64,000 nt of DNA from Corallium rubrum (Eukaryota > Cnidaria > Anthozoa > Scleralcyonacea > Coralliidae): the NCBI GenBank assembly GCA_964035015.1, contig OZ035997.1, positions 85,557,982 through 85,621,981 on the forward strand. The letters run 5' to 3'. Below, piece after piece: positions 29,466 to 40,860 of the stretch. Each line of letters begins with the position of its first letter. Position 1 is the first letter of the stretch. The notes under the pieces are model-generated. The model was not told the origin of the DNA, ran no database searches, and saw only the letters and a program-made list of their open reading frames with translations. The translations under genes and the position numbers were made by a program.

Positions 29466-30405
29466 CACGGAGCGAGCGTATAAAAGGGAGCCCCCCCGGC
29501 TACGCACTGACAGTTTGAAATGTCAACAGTCAAGTCAACAACGAGTCAGTGAGCTGGTGAAGTTTTGAGAATTATCTTCTATTTATAACCTTTTTACCTT
29601 TCAATTACCCATGTAAATTGTAAAGAGAAGCATAAGAGTCTTAGATAAAAACAATTCTGAAGTGATTAAATTTGTTTGGTCAATGAATTTGTAAAATATA
29701 TAAGCTTATATTATGACCTTGCTTTCAAACGATGTTTGAAGGTCACGTATAGCTGCTTTGTCTTTTTCCGTTTTTTAAAATAGAGTTCCACATAAAAGAC
29801 AATACTTTGGTATTTAACTAAAACAGACCATTCAAACGAAGACAATAAATAGTTTATTATATTAACTTTGCAAGTCAATATATCACAAATTGAGTACTGT
29901 CGGTCGTGCAAAAACAAAGTTGTCGTCGTTGAAAAGTGAGATGATGTTCAGACATCTACATGGAGATATTCATTATCAACATTCTTGGTGTATATAAAAG
30001 GGTCTTATAATTACAAGGACGGAAGATATGAATGAATAAGCAAAGAATACAGACATCATCTGCATTCAACAAGAAAAATGGTGAGACGCTTGGTCTTTTT
30101 CGTACGGTTTTTCCTCACCTTAGTTTTGTTTCGACGTATTGGAAGCGTAATTTTTCCGTCTTTCTACTCAAAATGATGTGTTACACTTGAAAAGACAAAT
30201 TCGACGTTTGGGAAGTGGCAAGTTTAATTTAAAAACAGTAAACAATTCTCACAAAAGTGGCCGATTTTCTATGCGATTTCCGATCGTGTGATATACCAGT
30301 TTTTTTCTCTGCGCGGTGGGTTGAAAATAGCCTGGTTACGAGGTTGAGTCTACATGTGGAATCACCGGATTGTGAAAGCAAATCATCAATGCTAGTCGCT
30401 CCGTG
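29466..30405. mobile_element. 0.94-kb element with captured flanking DNA
   Basis: Starts CACGGAGCGAGCG after TTAAA and ends TCGCTCCGTG before TTTAAA. Copy C has an uninterrupted TGCTTAAATAATTG at about 59,199-59,212, so this is an insertion. Its body is the reverse complement of the element at 24,280-25,220. Its last part (30,254-30,393) is not element sequence but a direct copy of the left flank 29,313-29,446. Confidence 0.75.
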
Positions 30406-30848
30406 TTTAAATAATTGTTAAAAGGTAATAAAGTTGGAACATGTTGGAAGAGGAAAAAAGATGCCGTTGTGCACCACTTGCGGTTATTGGAATGAGACAT
30501 GAGAGTTGAGACACGTTACACTTGTAAAACCCAATGTGAGTTAGTAGCTTAGAATGCCCTCAACAATTGAAACTTAACAGATAGTAAGTAAGCTCGTTAA
30601 ATTATAAAACCTTGACATGCGTGGTTCGGGTTCTTGGTTTGCTTATACCAACTGTAACTCATATCTTTGCCTCCCTTCTCAGACATGGGCCTACTCAAAA
30701 AAGTGAAACATTGTAATCCTGGCACCACCCTTGCCAGATGATGGGACATGCTGGTGGGGGGGGGGGGGGGGTGATCACAGTTGGAATTGACTTTTATATT
30801 TTAAAAATTGACTTTGGAATAATGAAGACCAACTCAGATAACATATCG

Positions 30849-31132
30849 TTAAACCTGTAGAGGCAGAATATTTACACATACTGTATTTTGTTTACATTGA
30901 AATTATAATAGAGTTCAAATAAATTAAGTATACTACTGTATAATAAGGGGCAATTAATAAGGGTTATTTAATGAGGGGTAATAATTAATTGTTAAACCTG
31001 TAGAGGCAGAATATTTACACATACTGTATTTTGTTTACATTGAAATTATATTAGAGTTCAAATAAATTAAGTGTACTATAATAAGGGATAATTAATAAGG
31101 GTTAATTGATGAGGGTTAATAATTAATAAAGA
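30849..31132. repeat. About 142-bp tandem unit, two copies
   Basis: Units begin GTTAAACCTGTAGAGGCAG at 30,850 and 30,992. Copy C has three (59,652; about 59,794; about 59,937), copy A one (about 748). AT-rich with TTAATAAGGGTTAA-type motifs. Confidence 0.8.
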
Positions 31133-31503
31133 TTAATTAATAAGGGTTAATTCAAGTTTAGTTATAGGGAATTGAATGGATAACCTCTGGTGTCCTTTCC
31201 ACAACCATAGTTGTCTAGTTGTAATACTTTCATTGTGAATAAAGTTTATGTTTAAGTGTAATAAAATATTTATCATTGGTCGTGAAGCTTTAACATTCAC
31301 TCAGGTAACCATCTTATGATTCTTATCTCATCACTCTTCTGGAATGAAACTTACCAAAAAAGAAACTTCAAGATTTAGAAATCATAATACTTAGTATGTG
31401 ATAAACAGTGTTATAAGTGTTGATCACACTCTTTTCCGTACATACGGCATGGAAGTACGGCAGATACAGGAGAAGTTTCTGGCAAAAAAGACAGCACTGT
31501 TTT

Positions 31504-32405
31504 CAACCTCGTACCCAGGGTCTTATCTCCGCTCCCCCGCCCACCGCTGCGAAAAGATCCTGGTTGCTGCTGGTCACGTGCCGCCTAAACGAATTTTATG
31601 TCAAAGGAGGGGTGTTAAGCTTTAGTAAGCTGCACAGTCAATGCTACAACACAAGTCCAGTTTTATACTCGTATTCTAAAATCTTATATTAGCTTTAGCC
31701 ATTTAGGCGAAATATAAAGTTTAATAAAAAGAATGAAAGGCTCGATTCAAGAACTGTATTTACCTGAGTTTCTGTTGATGACAAATGCGACTGAAAGGAC
31801 AATCGGCTTGATGTTGTATAGTTGCAATCTTTGCCGAATCGCGTTTTTCGGCACGTTTCGCCGCGATTATACGGGCAGAGACTGAAATGTCAATGCATTT
31901 TAGTGCGAGAGAAAGCGGTTTGGCTCTCGCAAACCAATTACGTCTTGAACTTTGTGAAATGTTGTAATCGTCGCGAGGAAGTCTTTGGCGGTAAAACATT
32001 TCGGCTGAATAAAGCAGTTAGAAATTTGCCTTGTTGTACAAATTTTTAAGATACTTCACATCACCAACACTGCGACGACAAAGTCTATACGCGAGTATTC
32101 GACGGTGCATTAGACGATTGCTATATCTCCTTCGGGCCGTCGGGGTTTCTTTAACTTTTGGCTTCGATATGATCTTTGACAACGTACATCACAGAAGAAA
32201 GCAGGAGATATGTTTTGTTATAAACACTGAGTATACGTTTGTTTTTTGTTGTTTTCATTCAAACAGATATTTTGCGATCAGACAACATATTATTTGTATA
32301 AACAAATGTGAAAACCTGTAATTGTGCCTTTGTCACTCCTCCCTAAACTAACATGCCAAGGTTTTCGCTCCGGCGAGGCGGGTGAAAAGCCTGGGTACGA
32401 GGTTG
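31504..32405. mobile_element. MULE-like element, 902 bp, exact 9-bp duplication
   Basis: Ends CAACCTCGTACCCAGGGTC and AAAGCCTGGGTACGAGGTTG, flanked by CACTGTTTT (31,495-31,503 and 32,406-32,414). The duplicate locus has a single CACTGTTTT (60,459-60,467) and no insertion, which proves the boundaries. No transposase in it. Confidence 0.95.
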
Positions 32406-32414
32406 CACTGTTTT

Positions 32415-33380
32415 ATGCATTTCTGGATTTGCACAAAGCATTTGATAGGGTACCAAGAGAAGTGCATGGTTAGGTGGGCATTGTGGAAGCTGGGTGTTGA
32501 GGAATGGCTATAGTGAAAGGCTACCGGTGATGACGATGTCTGCAAAACCAAGGATAATGGTGAAAACGAAGCATGGAAACAGTGAAGAGTTTGAGGTGAG
32601 GGTTGGAGAACATCATTCAGGGGGTCAGTCCTGAAGCCATTATTGGTCGTGATTGTGATGGTGGCACTGGCACAAGAGGTCAGAGAGGGGCTGCGATGAG
32701 AGCTGTTGTATGTAGATGATTTTGTTTTGATGGCTGAGAGCATGGAGGAACTGAAGGCAAGGATATTGAAGTGGAAGGAGTGCATGGAGGCAAAGGTGAA
32801 TATTGGCAAAACTAAGGTGATCCGGTGTCTTGGAAGTATTGTGGTGATGCTGATAGGACAGGGAAGTGGCCACGCACTGTATGGTGTTGGGAGTAATTCA
32901 ATTCGATATACAGAGTGCAGGGCCCATAAGAGATGCTCGGGTGTACAGGATTCGTTGGCTAGAGTTGATTCTTTTGTGTGCAAAGTGTGTAAGAGAGCAG
33001 GTCATGGAGAGGATAGTGGCATAGATGAAAACTTGGATTTGGAAAATGGGGTGAATTTGGAAAATGCAGGAAAGTTTTGTTATCCGTGGGGGCGGAGGAA
33101 AGTTTTGTTATCAATGGCGGCGGAGCTGGTGCAAATTCGACATCTGTGGCAAGGGTGCGTTGTGCATCAGTGGAAGAAGTATAAAGAGCAAGATTGGAGA
33201 GAATAGAGATGACGATACGATGGATGTGTGGTGTACGTACCATAGTGGGCCGGGATAGAGTGCCAAGTGTCGAGTTGAGAGAAAGAATGGGGATTGAGTT
33301 GGTGACTGATGTCGTGAGGCGGAACCGGTTGAGATGCCTGGGAAATGTATAACGGAAATATGATGTAGCAGGGTGAAAAA
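32415..33380 (+). pseudogene. RTE-like LINE reverse transcriptase remnant, copy B
   Basis: Pieces in order: FLDLHKAFD (palm motif A), then LLYVDDFVLMAESMEELKARI (the YVDD catalytic box, about 32,700-32,760), KVNIGKTKV, a Cys/His segment (SLARV...[14 protein letters not shown]), and later pieces resembling VRCAS...KK and RTHHS. Frameshifts and stops throughout. The order is that of RTE-type or related LINEs with a zinc-knuckle-like insert; the clade is uncertain. It is joined directly to the MULE-like insertion site. The long minus-strand frame opposite it is its complement. Confidence 0.7.
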
Positions 33381-33436
33381 AAATCATGTCATAAAACGTC
33401 GTTATAGAAGAAAGTTTAAATAAAAGCTCGTCTTGA

Positions 33437-35027
<1,591 letters not shown>

Positions 35028-36140
35028 ACTACCCTGGTCCCAGAGGTCCTACGCCGCCCGCTCCCCCCCGAAATGCTGAAAGCGGCGAGAGAACCTCTGG
35101 TCGAAGACGCTACTAATCTCACTTTGATGTTGCAGTAATCTAATTAAATTGACCGGGGGGGGGGGGGCGTAAAACTTTTTGCACCACTAATAGAAACTTT
35201 TATATATTAAGGACGTTTGAGGCGTAGGCTAGGAGAAATAAACTATAAAAGTCCAGAAATTTGGCCGTTTTACCAGTCGAGCAAGAAAAAAACCACAACA
35301 GCCCACGAGACAAGACAAGACAAGACAAGACAACTTATTAGTTGCGCTGAATGACTCGCCCGACCGCTTCAGTGATCAAATTATTTATTCGTTTGATCAT
35401 TTCAAAATCACTTGCAAGCTACAATAACAGGAAAATTCTTATCCATAGGGCAGAATTTTTTCCCCCATGGCGCTTTAGTTTCTATACCGCTGCTATTCAG
35501 AAAAATTGCGAAAGCGAAACCGAATTTTATACGTGTACAACAACAACGCAAAAATGTCACCCGTTCACAGAAATAACAATTATTCACCGGTGTGTTTGGG
35601 GGCTTTGGGCGATAAAGATTATAACCAGACGTTTTGAACTTTTTCATGTAATGACACGAGAGAAAATACGCCGCAGCCAAATTATACAGGGAAAGTAAAA
35701 GAAATTGACACAAATAAAGCGCCATTGTTGTTTACGTTTTCTTTTGAATCAATGCGTGTGAATAATTTGCTTGTGACGTACGCGCCAAATATTCTTTAAT
35801 TTTTCCGTGCAAGTTTTTTCAAATCAGTGTTAGTTCACGTTCTCTTCTTTAATAGAGTGTTCATAAACAACGGATTTTTATTCTTTAGCATCCATGAGAT
35901 GACTGGATGAGGTCAAAATAGGAGTTAAAAAATAAACAGCTATCAATTCGTTGGTGGTTAATATAAATACAATGCATGGCGCCTTGCTTTTGGCATGCAT
36001 TATATACGACGCTGTCATTATATTCATAATAAAATTAGCGATAGGACTTATAAATTACAATCACAGAATGATATAACAAGTTGATTTATGCAACAGTTGT
36101 ATTCAAATTAAAAAAAAACACGTCATACTTGAATGCCACG
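35028..36140. other. Spacer before the giant element
   Basis: Includes an imperfect hairpin block CCAGAGGTCCTACGCCGC...GCGGCGAGAGAACCTCTGG (about 35,043-35,099), also present at 55,279-55,335 in the other orientation, a G-run, and (CAAGA)n at 35,312-35,337. Frames of 105-115 codons on both strands at 35,351-35,725 overlap each other and show no family motif, so I do not call them. Confidence 0.45.
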
Positions 36141-36146
36141 GCGAAC

Positions 36147-36775
36147 TATGGCGTGCCGAACCGGACAATAATACTTGTTGAAATTATCTATGATATATTT
36201 GAAATATTTATGACTTCTAAAGAAAATCAATATGCTTGTTGCATATATAATATTATTGAATATTTATATAGCACTAAGTTTAGATTTCTATGACTTGTTC
36301 CAAATATATGACTTGTTCCAAATATATGACTTGTTCAAAATATGACTTGTTCAAAATATAGGACTTGTTCAAAATATAGGACTTGTTTCAAATATATGAC
36401 TTGTTTCAAAATATAGGACTTGTTTCAAATATAGGACTTGTTTAATATATATGACTTGTTTCAAATATAGGACTTGTTTCAAAAATAGGACTTGTTTAAA
36501 ATATATGACTTGTTTAAAATATATGACTTGTTTAAAATATATGACTTGTTTAAAGTATAGGACTTGTTTCAAATATAGGACTTGTTTAAAATATAGGACT
36601 TGTTTAAAATATATGACTTGTTTAAAGTATAGGACTTGTTTCAAATATAGGACTTGTTTAAAATATAGGACTTGTTTAAAATATATGACTTGTTTAAAGT
36701 ATAGGACTTGTTTCAAATATAGGACTTGTTTAAAATATATGACTTGTTTCAAATATAGGACTTGTTTAAAATATG
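36147..36775. repeat. Giant element left TIR: unique head plus minisatellite
   Basis: Head 36,147-36,290, then about 27 units of the type ATATAGGACTTGTTTAAA (15-20 bp, shorter at the outer end) to 36,775. Long frames on both strands here are repeat artefacts. Confidence 0.88.
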
Positions 36776-37229
36776 GGGAGGAATAAATAAGTACTCTGCC
36801 GCCGGGGGAGTCAGAAAAGCCGTAAAGCAAACAACAGATGCCGGTTCGTTTAGTGGCGGCTGTTTAACAACAAATACAAGCCACTTTTCGTAAAAATTTA
36901 TATTTTAGGCAAATCATTGAGAGGGCGTCCAAAGCATAGAAATAATTTTTCTTTTTTTAATTTAACTTTACCTTGACTAAATAAATACAAGGATAGGAAC
37001 CCCGCAACAGCTGAGGCCGATTACTGCGGACGTCCTGAATGAATGTGGGCTCCTATCTCCTGTCAGTCAAAAAATTGTCGCCACAAAATGGCGGATTTAT
37101 AAGGGAAAAATAAAATTTAATTTGGACACCTGTCACGTGACAGAGCACGCATTCTGGGGCAACACCGCTGCCAAACGTTTGCGCATGCGTGAATTCGCTA
37201 GTAAACATTGCAAGAGAAGTGCGAACTAG

Positions 37230-37802
37230 GGTCGGCGTTAGATCATATTGAGTTAACGTACAGTGACGTCACAACTTTGCTATACCTGAAGTTTTGAGAT
37301 ACCCGGGTAGTGATGTAATTGCGGGAAGATTGCGATAAATAATTCATATTAAGTATGTATTTATAATAAAGATGCAAATGACCTTATGAGCGAAATGTCA
37401 GCACGCAAGACTCGTGGCGAGACGGTGATTAGGTCAATGCAAAATGTGCACAACTTTCAATTTGATTTTCTGCTATTTATAAAAAAAGGATGTCAGGTAA
37501 AACATTTGTATTAAGTCACGATTCATATAAAAAAACAATAATCAATATCCCGATCCTCACTCATCTGGAGTCCGTCTGCGCCGTTCGTGAGGATGGCTGA
37601 GAACTCAATGTTTTATCTTGTCGTCATTATTCGATTTGTTTGTTAGTTTTTGCATCAAAAGGTGGAAGTCGTCAAAGAAGACACGCGGACGTTTATCTTG
37701 AAACTATACTGGCCTTCGCTTTTAATACACGCACGCCAACCATTTTTAAAGTTCCAAGTTGTGACGTCATGTACGTTAATTCAATACGATCTAACGCCGA
37801 CC
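37230..37802. mobile_element. 573-bp inverted-repeat element, exact 9-bp duplication
   Basis: Ends GGTCGGCGTTAGATC...GATCTAACGCCGACC, with inverted similarity continuing through GTGACGTCACAACTT (about 55 bp). Flanked by GCGAACTAG (37,221-37,229; 37,803-37,811). Non-coding. Confidence 0.88.
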
Positions 37803-38333
37803 GCGAACTAGCCGTGGCGTAACAACCAGACAGTGAAGACTGAGTAAGACTCGACTATTCATTTGTGTTTTAAAAAAAGGGTAAAGAAAATTACGAAGGG
37901 GTAAATTCAGAATATGTTACAATATTGACAAAGAAGCCATGCACAAATTACCTACCTTATCTTTTTGGTAGTATGCTTATAATTTTAACTTTTGTGTCGG
38001 ACTCTCGGACCTGTCCAAATATTTCAACGTTTTCCCGCTCTTTTTTTGAGGACGAGCTCGGACGTCGCGCATGCGCAAAATGTTTGGCAGCAGTGTCTTC
38101 TAGATCTAGGTCTATTATTTCTATGGTCCAAAGCCATCCACGTTTCATTCTATGGCCCCAGGACACGCCCGCTTTAATACATCGAATTAACAGAGAAAAT
38201 AGCTAAATTTCGCGATACGTAACCATTATCTGATGCCTTTTCACTAGCCCAGTTGTATTCCCGGTTATAAATTGTACGTATACTAAAATACCATTTTCCG
38301 GTAGCGAAATATGCACCCGATCTAACTACTAGA

Positions 38334-39114
38334 TATTATATGCACATTGAATCCCGTGAGTTACTGGAAATTGTTTAATTGTAAGATGCGCCAATTAACG
38401 CATTAAAATTCACTGCGCATCCCACAATCTTTGCCAAGAACTGTTGACCATAAATTACCAACAATATTAGGGGGGCTGGTCTGGGAGGAGGAGGGTGAAA
38501 ACCAGGGTTGCCTAGATTGGCTTTTTCGAAGCCAAATATCTCGAATTTGGCTTTTTTTTTTCTTGATTGGCTTGGGAAAAAAGTTTTGGCCTTTTTGCCT
38601 TTTTTTGGCTTTTTAAATTATTTTTTGAATTATCAGTTCATGAGTCATGACACATATTTGCGTTTTGTTACTGATAATTGAAGACTTTTTAATTAAAGTA
38701 ATATGTAAATGTAATATGTATATAATTTAGAATCTAAATTTTAGATGGTTATATTATATATTGTACAAAGTTTAGTATATGGAAATAATAAACCTCGCAG
38801 AATATTTGGCTTTTTTTTGGCTTAATTACCAAAACATTGAGTAAGTTTGGCTTTTTTTGGCTTTTTCTCAATCGTAATTATTTGGCCTATTTTGGCTTTT
38901 TTTCAAATGGTTTTTGGCCTTGAGCATGCGCAGCAGTCTAGCAACCCTGATGAAAACCCCCCGACACTTTTCAGGTTAGGGTTAGGGTTACCCCCGGGAA
39001 ATTCACATTTTTGAGATTAGAGTTCGGGGGGGGGGAGGGTTTCATTAATAACCTCTTTATTAAACAATTTCCAGTAACTTACTGGATACAATGTGTATAT
39101 AATATCTAGTAGTT
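38334..39114. mobile_element. Inverted-repeat element with nested insertion
   Basis: Ends AACTACTAGATATTATATGC... and ...TATATAATATCTAGTAGTT (about 50-bp inverted repeats through CAGTAACTTACTGGA-like sequence). Its core (GCGCATCCCACAAT..., CCCCCGGGAAAT..., GAGGGTTTCATTAATAACC) matches the element at 58,406-58,797 in the opposite orientation, though the terminal arms differ. No target duplication found. Confidence 0.65.
38503..38949. mobile_element. hAT-like MITE, 447 bp
   Basis: Ends CAGGGTTGC...GCAACCCTG. Flanks GTGAAAAC (38,495-38,502) and ATGAAAAC (38,950-38,957), 7 of 8 matching. The interior is rich in TTTGGCTTTTTTTGGC repeats. The CAGGGTTG terminus and 8-bp duplication suggest hAT. Confidence 0.75.
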
Positions 39115-39252
39115 TATTAGGATTATTTACAAGTACATGAACCCACGGTTTACGAGCGGCTTAAGGTATATACTTCATGTTACGTTAGAGTAATGTACTA
39201 TTTTTATGTGAAAAATGGCCGAGCGATTGCTAAACAACTTGATAACAGCTAA

Positions 39253-39295
39253 AGGAGGATGTTGCGCTCTTCCCAGAATGCTTTGCGACAAAACT
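39253..39295. repeat. 43-bp inverted repeat with ZNF143-like core, left
   Basis: AGGAGGATGTTGCGCTCTTC then CCAGAATGCTTTGCGACAAAA. Exact reverse complement at 40,514-40,556. Contains TTCCCAGAATGC, matching the core of the ZNF143/SBS motif. It lies about 240 bp upstream of the small gene. Confidence 0.8.
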
Positions 39296-39494
39296 ATATT
39301 ATCAAACGCTCGCGCGAAGGATGATCATTTCCAAAGATGGAGGCGTTGAGTGAACAGGGATGGCAAGCAGACGTGTTTTCTAAATCTAACTTTATTTATT
39401 TACACTGTTGTGATTTTTCAAATAAATGTGATTTCACTGTGCCTAGTTTACCGGGTTTTTTCGGCTACAGTTGCTTTATGGTCATTTTACTTTC

Positions 39495-39924
39495 ATGGAT
39501 TTGCTAGATCAAAGCCGGCGAATGTGCATGTTTCCAGTCTGTACTAGGTTGTTGAAGAAGCTTGATAATGTAAGATCTCCATGTATTATAAAGGTTATTT
39601 CAGGCGCATACTTCGAGGTAAGATTTCATATACCATTAATTTTTAGTTTTTCGTGCTTCGGCGAAGTTTGATAATTCGAAGTGTGCAAGTTTCGGCGGAT
39701 GAATGTTTTTTTTTTATCAAAAGACAGATCCTAACGAAGTTATAGATGAAAAGGACGAGAAAATGTTACTGATTTGGGATTTTATAGTGGAAACTAATAT
39801 GTCTGTGGCCGCATCTGCTTTAGCACCAGTTAACGTGGTATCTATGGTGGATACACTGTTGACTCGTATCGTCGTTTTTCGTCGTGATTCATCTAGGAAT
39901 ATCGCTATAAATATACACAAATAA
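39495..39924 (+). CDS. Two-exon small gene of the giant element (predicted)
   Basis: Exon 1 is 39,495-39,617 (ATG 39,495; MDLLDQSRRMCMF..., ends SGAYFE, donor GAG|GTAAGA). Intron of 106 bp, acceptor AAAAG|ACA at 39,723. Exon 2 is 39,724-39,924 (TDPNEVIDEKDEKMLLIWDF, then VETNMSVAASALAPVNVVSM and IVVFRRD, stop TAA). Both sites are phase 0 and join to a 107-residue protein. No family recognised; it looks mainly helical. It sits between the left TIR and the ligase gene, same strand. An in-frame upstream extension or additional exon cannot be excluded. Confidence 0.4.
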
Positions 39925-40513
39925 CAGAAAATGACCTTAGGTGCTTTCGCACAATAGCCACAATACAAACGGTAATGAATAAAAAAGGAAACGTTGTTTT
40001 GGACAAGCTTTGAATCGTTTTACTACATTACTAATAACGATGTCTTCCTCACTGGTCTTCCTCAGCCCACACAGGAAGACAACAAAAGTCAAAAAACCAA
40101 TCTGAACCGTGTTTTACGCACGAATACAAAGATAAATATCGTGAAAAATAGTAGAGGTACAATGAGGTACAATAGAAAATTTGTATTTCTTTACTATTCC
40201 TTTTTTAAAATATTTAAATATATGTCACTTTCCTGTTCTGGAAATAGTCAAAAAACGTAAACAAAGACACGTGTAGCGACAAGTTTGAAAATGACCTAAA
40301 TAGCACCATTTTTTTTGAAACATGAAAATGCTTATAAGACTAATAAACATCAGCCCAAATTAAAACAGCAAGAGAAACATAAGAACGAGTAAAAATTTCT
40401 GAGCGAGAATGACCTACCTCGAATGTTCAATTGACAGTTTTCCTGATTTTTCTGCCGGTGAAAAACAAGATATACGACAAAAATTCCGCCATATTTGTCT
40501 TCTCCAGTTCCGG

Positions 40514-40556
40514 AGTTTTGTCGCAAAGCATTCTGGGAAGAGCGCAACATCCTCCT
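40514..40556. repeat. 43-bp inverted repeat with ZNF143-like core, right
   Basis: Exact reverse complement of 39,253-39,295. Lies within the first coding stretch of the ligase gene. Confidence 0.8.
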
Positions 40557-40590
40557 CTATAACAGCTGTCACTAACTTACGAGATAATCC

Positions 40591-40860
40591 AAGGGAGCAC
40601 GTTAGAATGTGATAGTTCTCGTAAATAAAATAAACTTTACTTACCTAAAGTTGTTGACGTTTTGTGCGAGTCGCCGAGTTCGATAAAACCGCTGACGATA
40701 TGAGCCCCCGACGAGCGAGCCGACGGAGAGTATTCGGCTCGCTCGTCGGGGGCTCATACAGTATCGTCAGCGGTTTTATCGAACTGGCGACTCGCACAAA
40801 ACAGGTAAGCAAAGTTTAGTTTATTTTACAAGAACTATCATATTCTAACGTGCTCCCTTG
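40591..40860. mobile_element. 270-bp palindromic (foldback) element in the ligase gene
   Basis: Almost entirely two inverted arms (AAGGGAGCACGTTAGAAT... and ...ATTCTAACGTGCTCCCTT) around a roughly 10-bp loop near 40,720-40,730, with GC-rich inner arms GAGCCCCCGACGAGCGAGCC. Flanked by GATAATCC (40,583-40,590; 40,861-40,868). The duplicated codons GAT AAT CC are in phase on both sides. Confidence 0.9.

Noticed and set aside
28989..29483. 164-codon frame
   Set aside because: Crosses the right end of a MULE-like element and the counterpart in copy C is broken; no family motif.
32348..32983. 211-codon minus-strand frame
   Set aside because: Antisense to the RTE-like LINE remnant; composition follows from its complement.
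35351..35725. 115- and 105-codon frames on opposite strands
   Set aside because: They overlap each other, have no recognisable domain or conserved copy, and no convincing promoter or splice context.
36290..36775. CRISPR-like spaced repeats
   Set aside because: Units are contiguous with no unique spacers and the genome is eukaryotic.
36369..36830. Repetitive 111-153-codon frames on both strands
   Set aside because: Produced by the 15-20-bp minisatellite in the giant element's TIR, as is the frame at 53,383-53,610.
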